Shown here in pieces: positions 63,937-64,000 of a DNA stretch of 64,000 nt. How positions within the stretch are numbered: the first letter of the stretch is position 1; the number at the start of each line of letters is the position of its first letter. Below the pieces are notes generated by a model. That model searched no databases, was not told where the DNA came from, and saw only the letters and a list, made by a program, of their open reading frames with translations. A program made the position numbers and the translations under genes. Origin of the DNA: Bacteroidaceae bacterium (lineage in GTDB: Bacteria; Bacteroidota; Bacteroidia; Bacteroidales; Bacteroidaceae); contig JAFXVN010000025.1 in NCBI GenBank assembly GCA_017524545.1, forward strand, positions 1-64,000. Direction: 5' to 3'.

Positions 63937-64000
63937 ATGAAATCTCAATATAAACTGATAGCACTTCTTTTGTTCCTTGTCCCAAGCTCCTTGCTCCGTG
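63937..64000 (+). CDS. start of a signal-peptide-bearing protein (partial, cut by the window end)
   Basis: The ATG at 63937 gives MKSQYKLIALLLFLVPSSLL before the window ends. It is 41 nt after the previous gene and probably in the same operon. The TTCCTTGTCCCAAGCTCCTT stretch resembles another short repeat and may again be read in frame. Confidence 0.55.
   Translation, partial: MKSQYKLIALLLFLVPSSLLR

Overview
The window reads as chromosomal DNA of a Bacteroidales bacterium, most likely Prevotellaceae. The reasons are the Bacteroidetes -7 promoter box (TAnnTTTG) in front of many genes, a V-type ATPase D-I-K set, an S46 dipeptidyl peptidase, a BtuB/BtuG-like vitamin B12 locus, a Porin_10-type porin, DUF3822 next to rsmD, and secreted proteins with a short C-terminal G-I-Y-I...G-K-K tail. 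Coding DNA is moderately GC-rich. I saw no rRNA, tRNA, prophage, integrase or CRISPR.

Layout. 1-1.6 kb: tail of a secreted protein and two toxin-antitoxin modules (YoeB type, MNT/HEPN type). 1.7-9.4 kb: DEAD-box RNA helicase, S46 peptidase, upp, pckA and a second YoeB module. 9.6-13.4 kb: rsmD, DUF3822, a membrane-anchored protein and a RecD-like helicase. 13.5-17.8 kb: rmlD, rmlC, rmlB for dTDP-rhamnose, interrupted by an inverted-repeat-bounded DUF559 element, then an OmpA-like protein. 17.9-21.1 kb: alaS and a MerR regulator. 21.2-28.0 kb: cobalamin riboswitch with btuB, a btuG-like lipoprotein gene and two secreted-protein genes. 28.2-38.0 kb: a nine-gene minus-strand cluster for 2-aminoethylphosphonate synthesis (PEP mutase, phosphonopyruvate decarboxylase, transaminase), with nucleotidyltransferases, LicD, a CDP-alcohol phosphotransferase and a flippase-like protein, probably placing a phosphonate headgroup on a lipid or glycan. 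38.1-50.0 kb: an eroded secreted-protein gene, oxidoreductase, porin, large GH2 enzyme, nitroreductase, lytic transglycosylase-like lipoprotein, udk and a GH29 fucosidase. 50.1-54.2 kb: a nucleotidyltransferase and V-ATPase subunits K, I, D. 54.5-64.0 kb: an S41-like peptidase, a Bax inhibitor-1 family protein, a Wzx-type flippase, two large fusion proteins that begin with acyltransferase domains, and two secreted or lipoprotein genes.

The striking theme is repeats. (1) GC-rich palindromic elements of about 30-110 bp (arms such as CTCCCCCTTTGGGGGAG) sit inside at least ten genes without breaking the frame. One relative is expanded into a 469-bp unit with 33-bp terminal inverted repeats around a DUF559 nuclease-like gene. 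(2) AT-rich short repeats supply start codons (recurring Met-Asn-Tyr-Glu-Leu), stop codons and in-frame inserts. (3) Four intergenic arrays hold 3-4 short palindromes, about 17 nt each with about 5-nt spacers (about 22-nt period), with different arm sequences but the same geometry. In two places repeats lie exactly at the junction of apparently fused genes.
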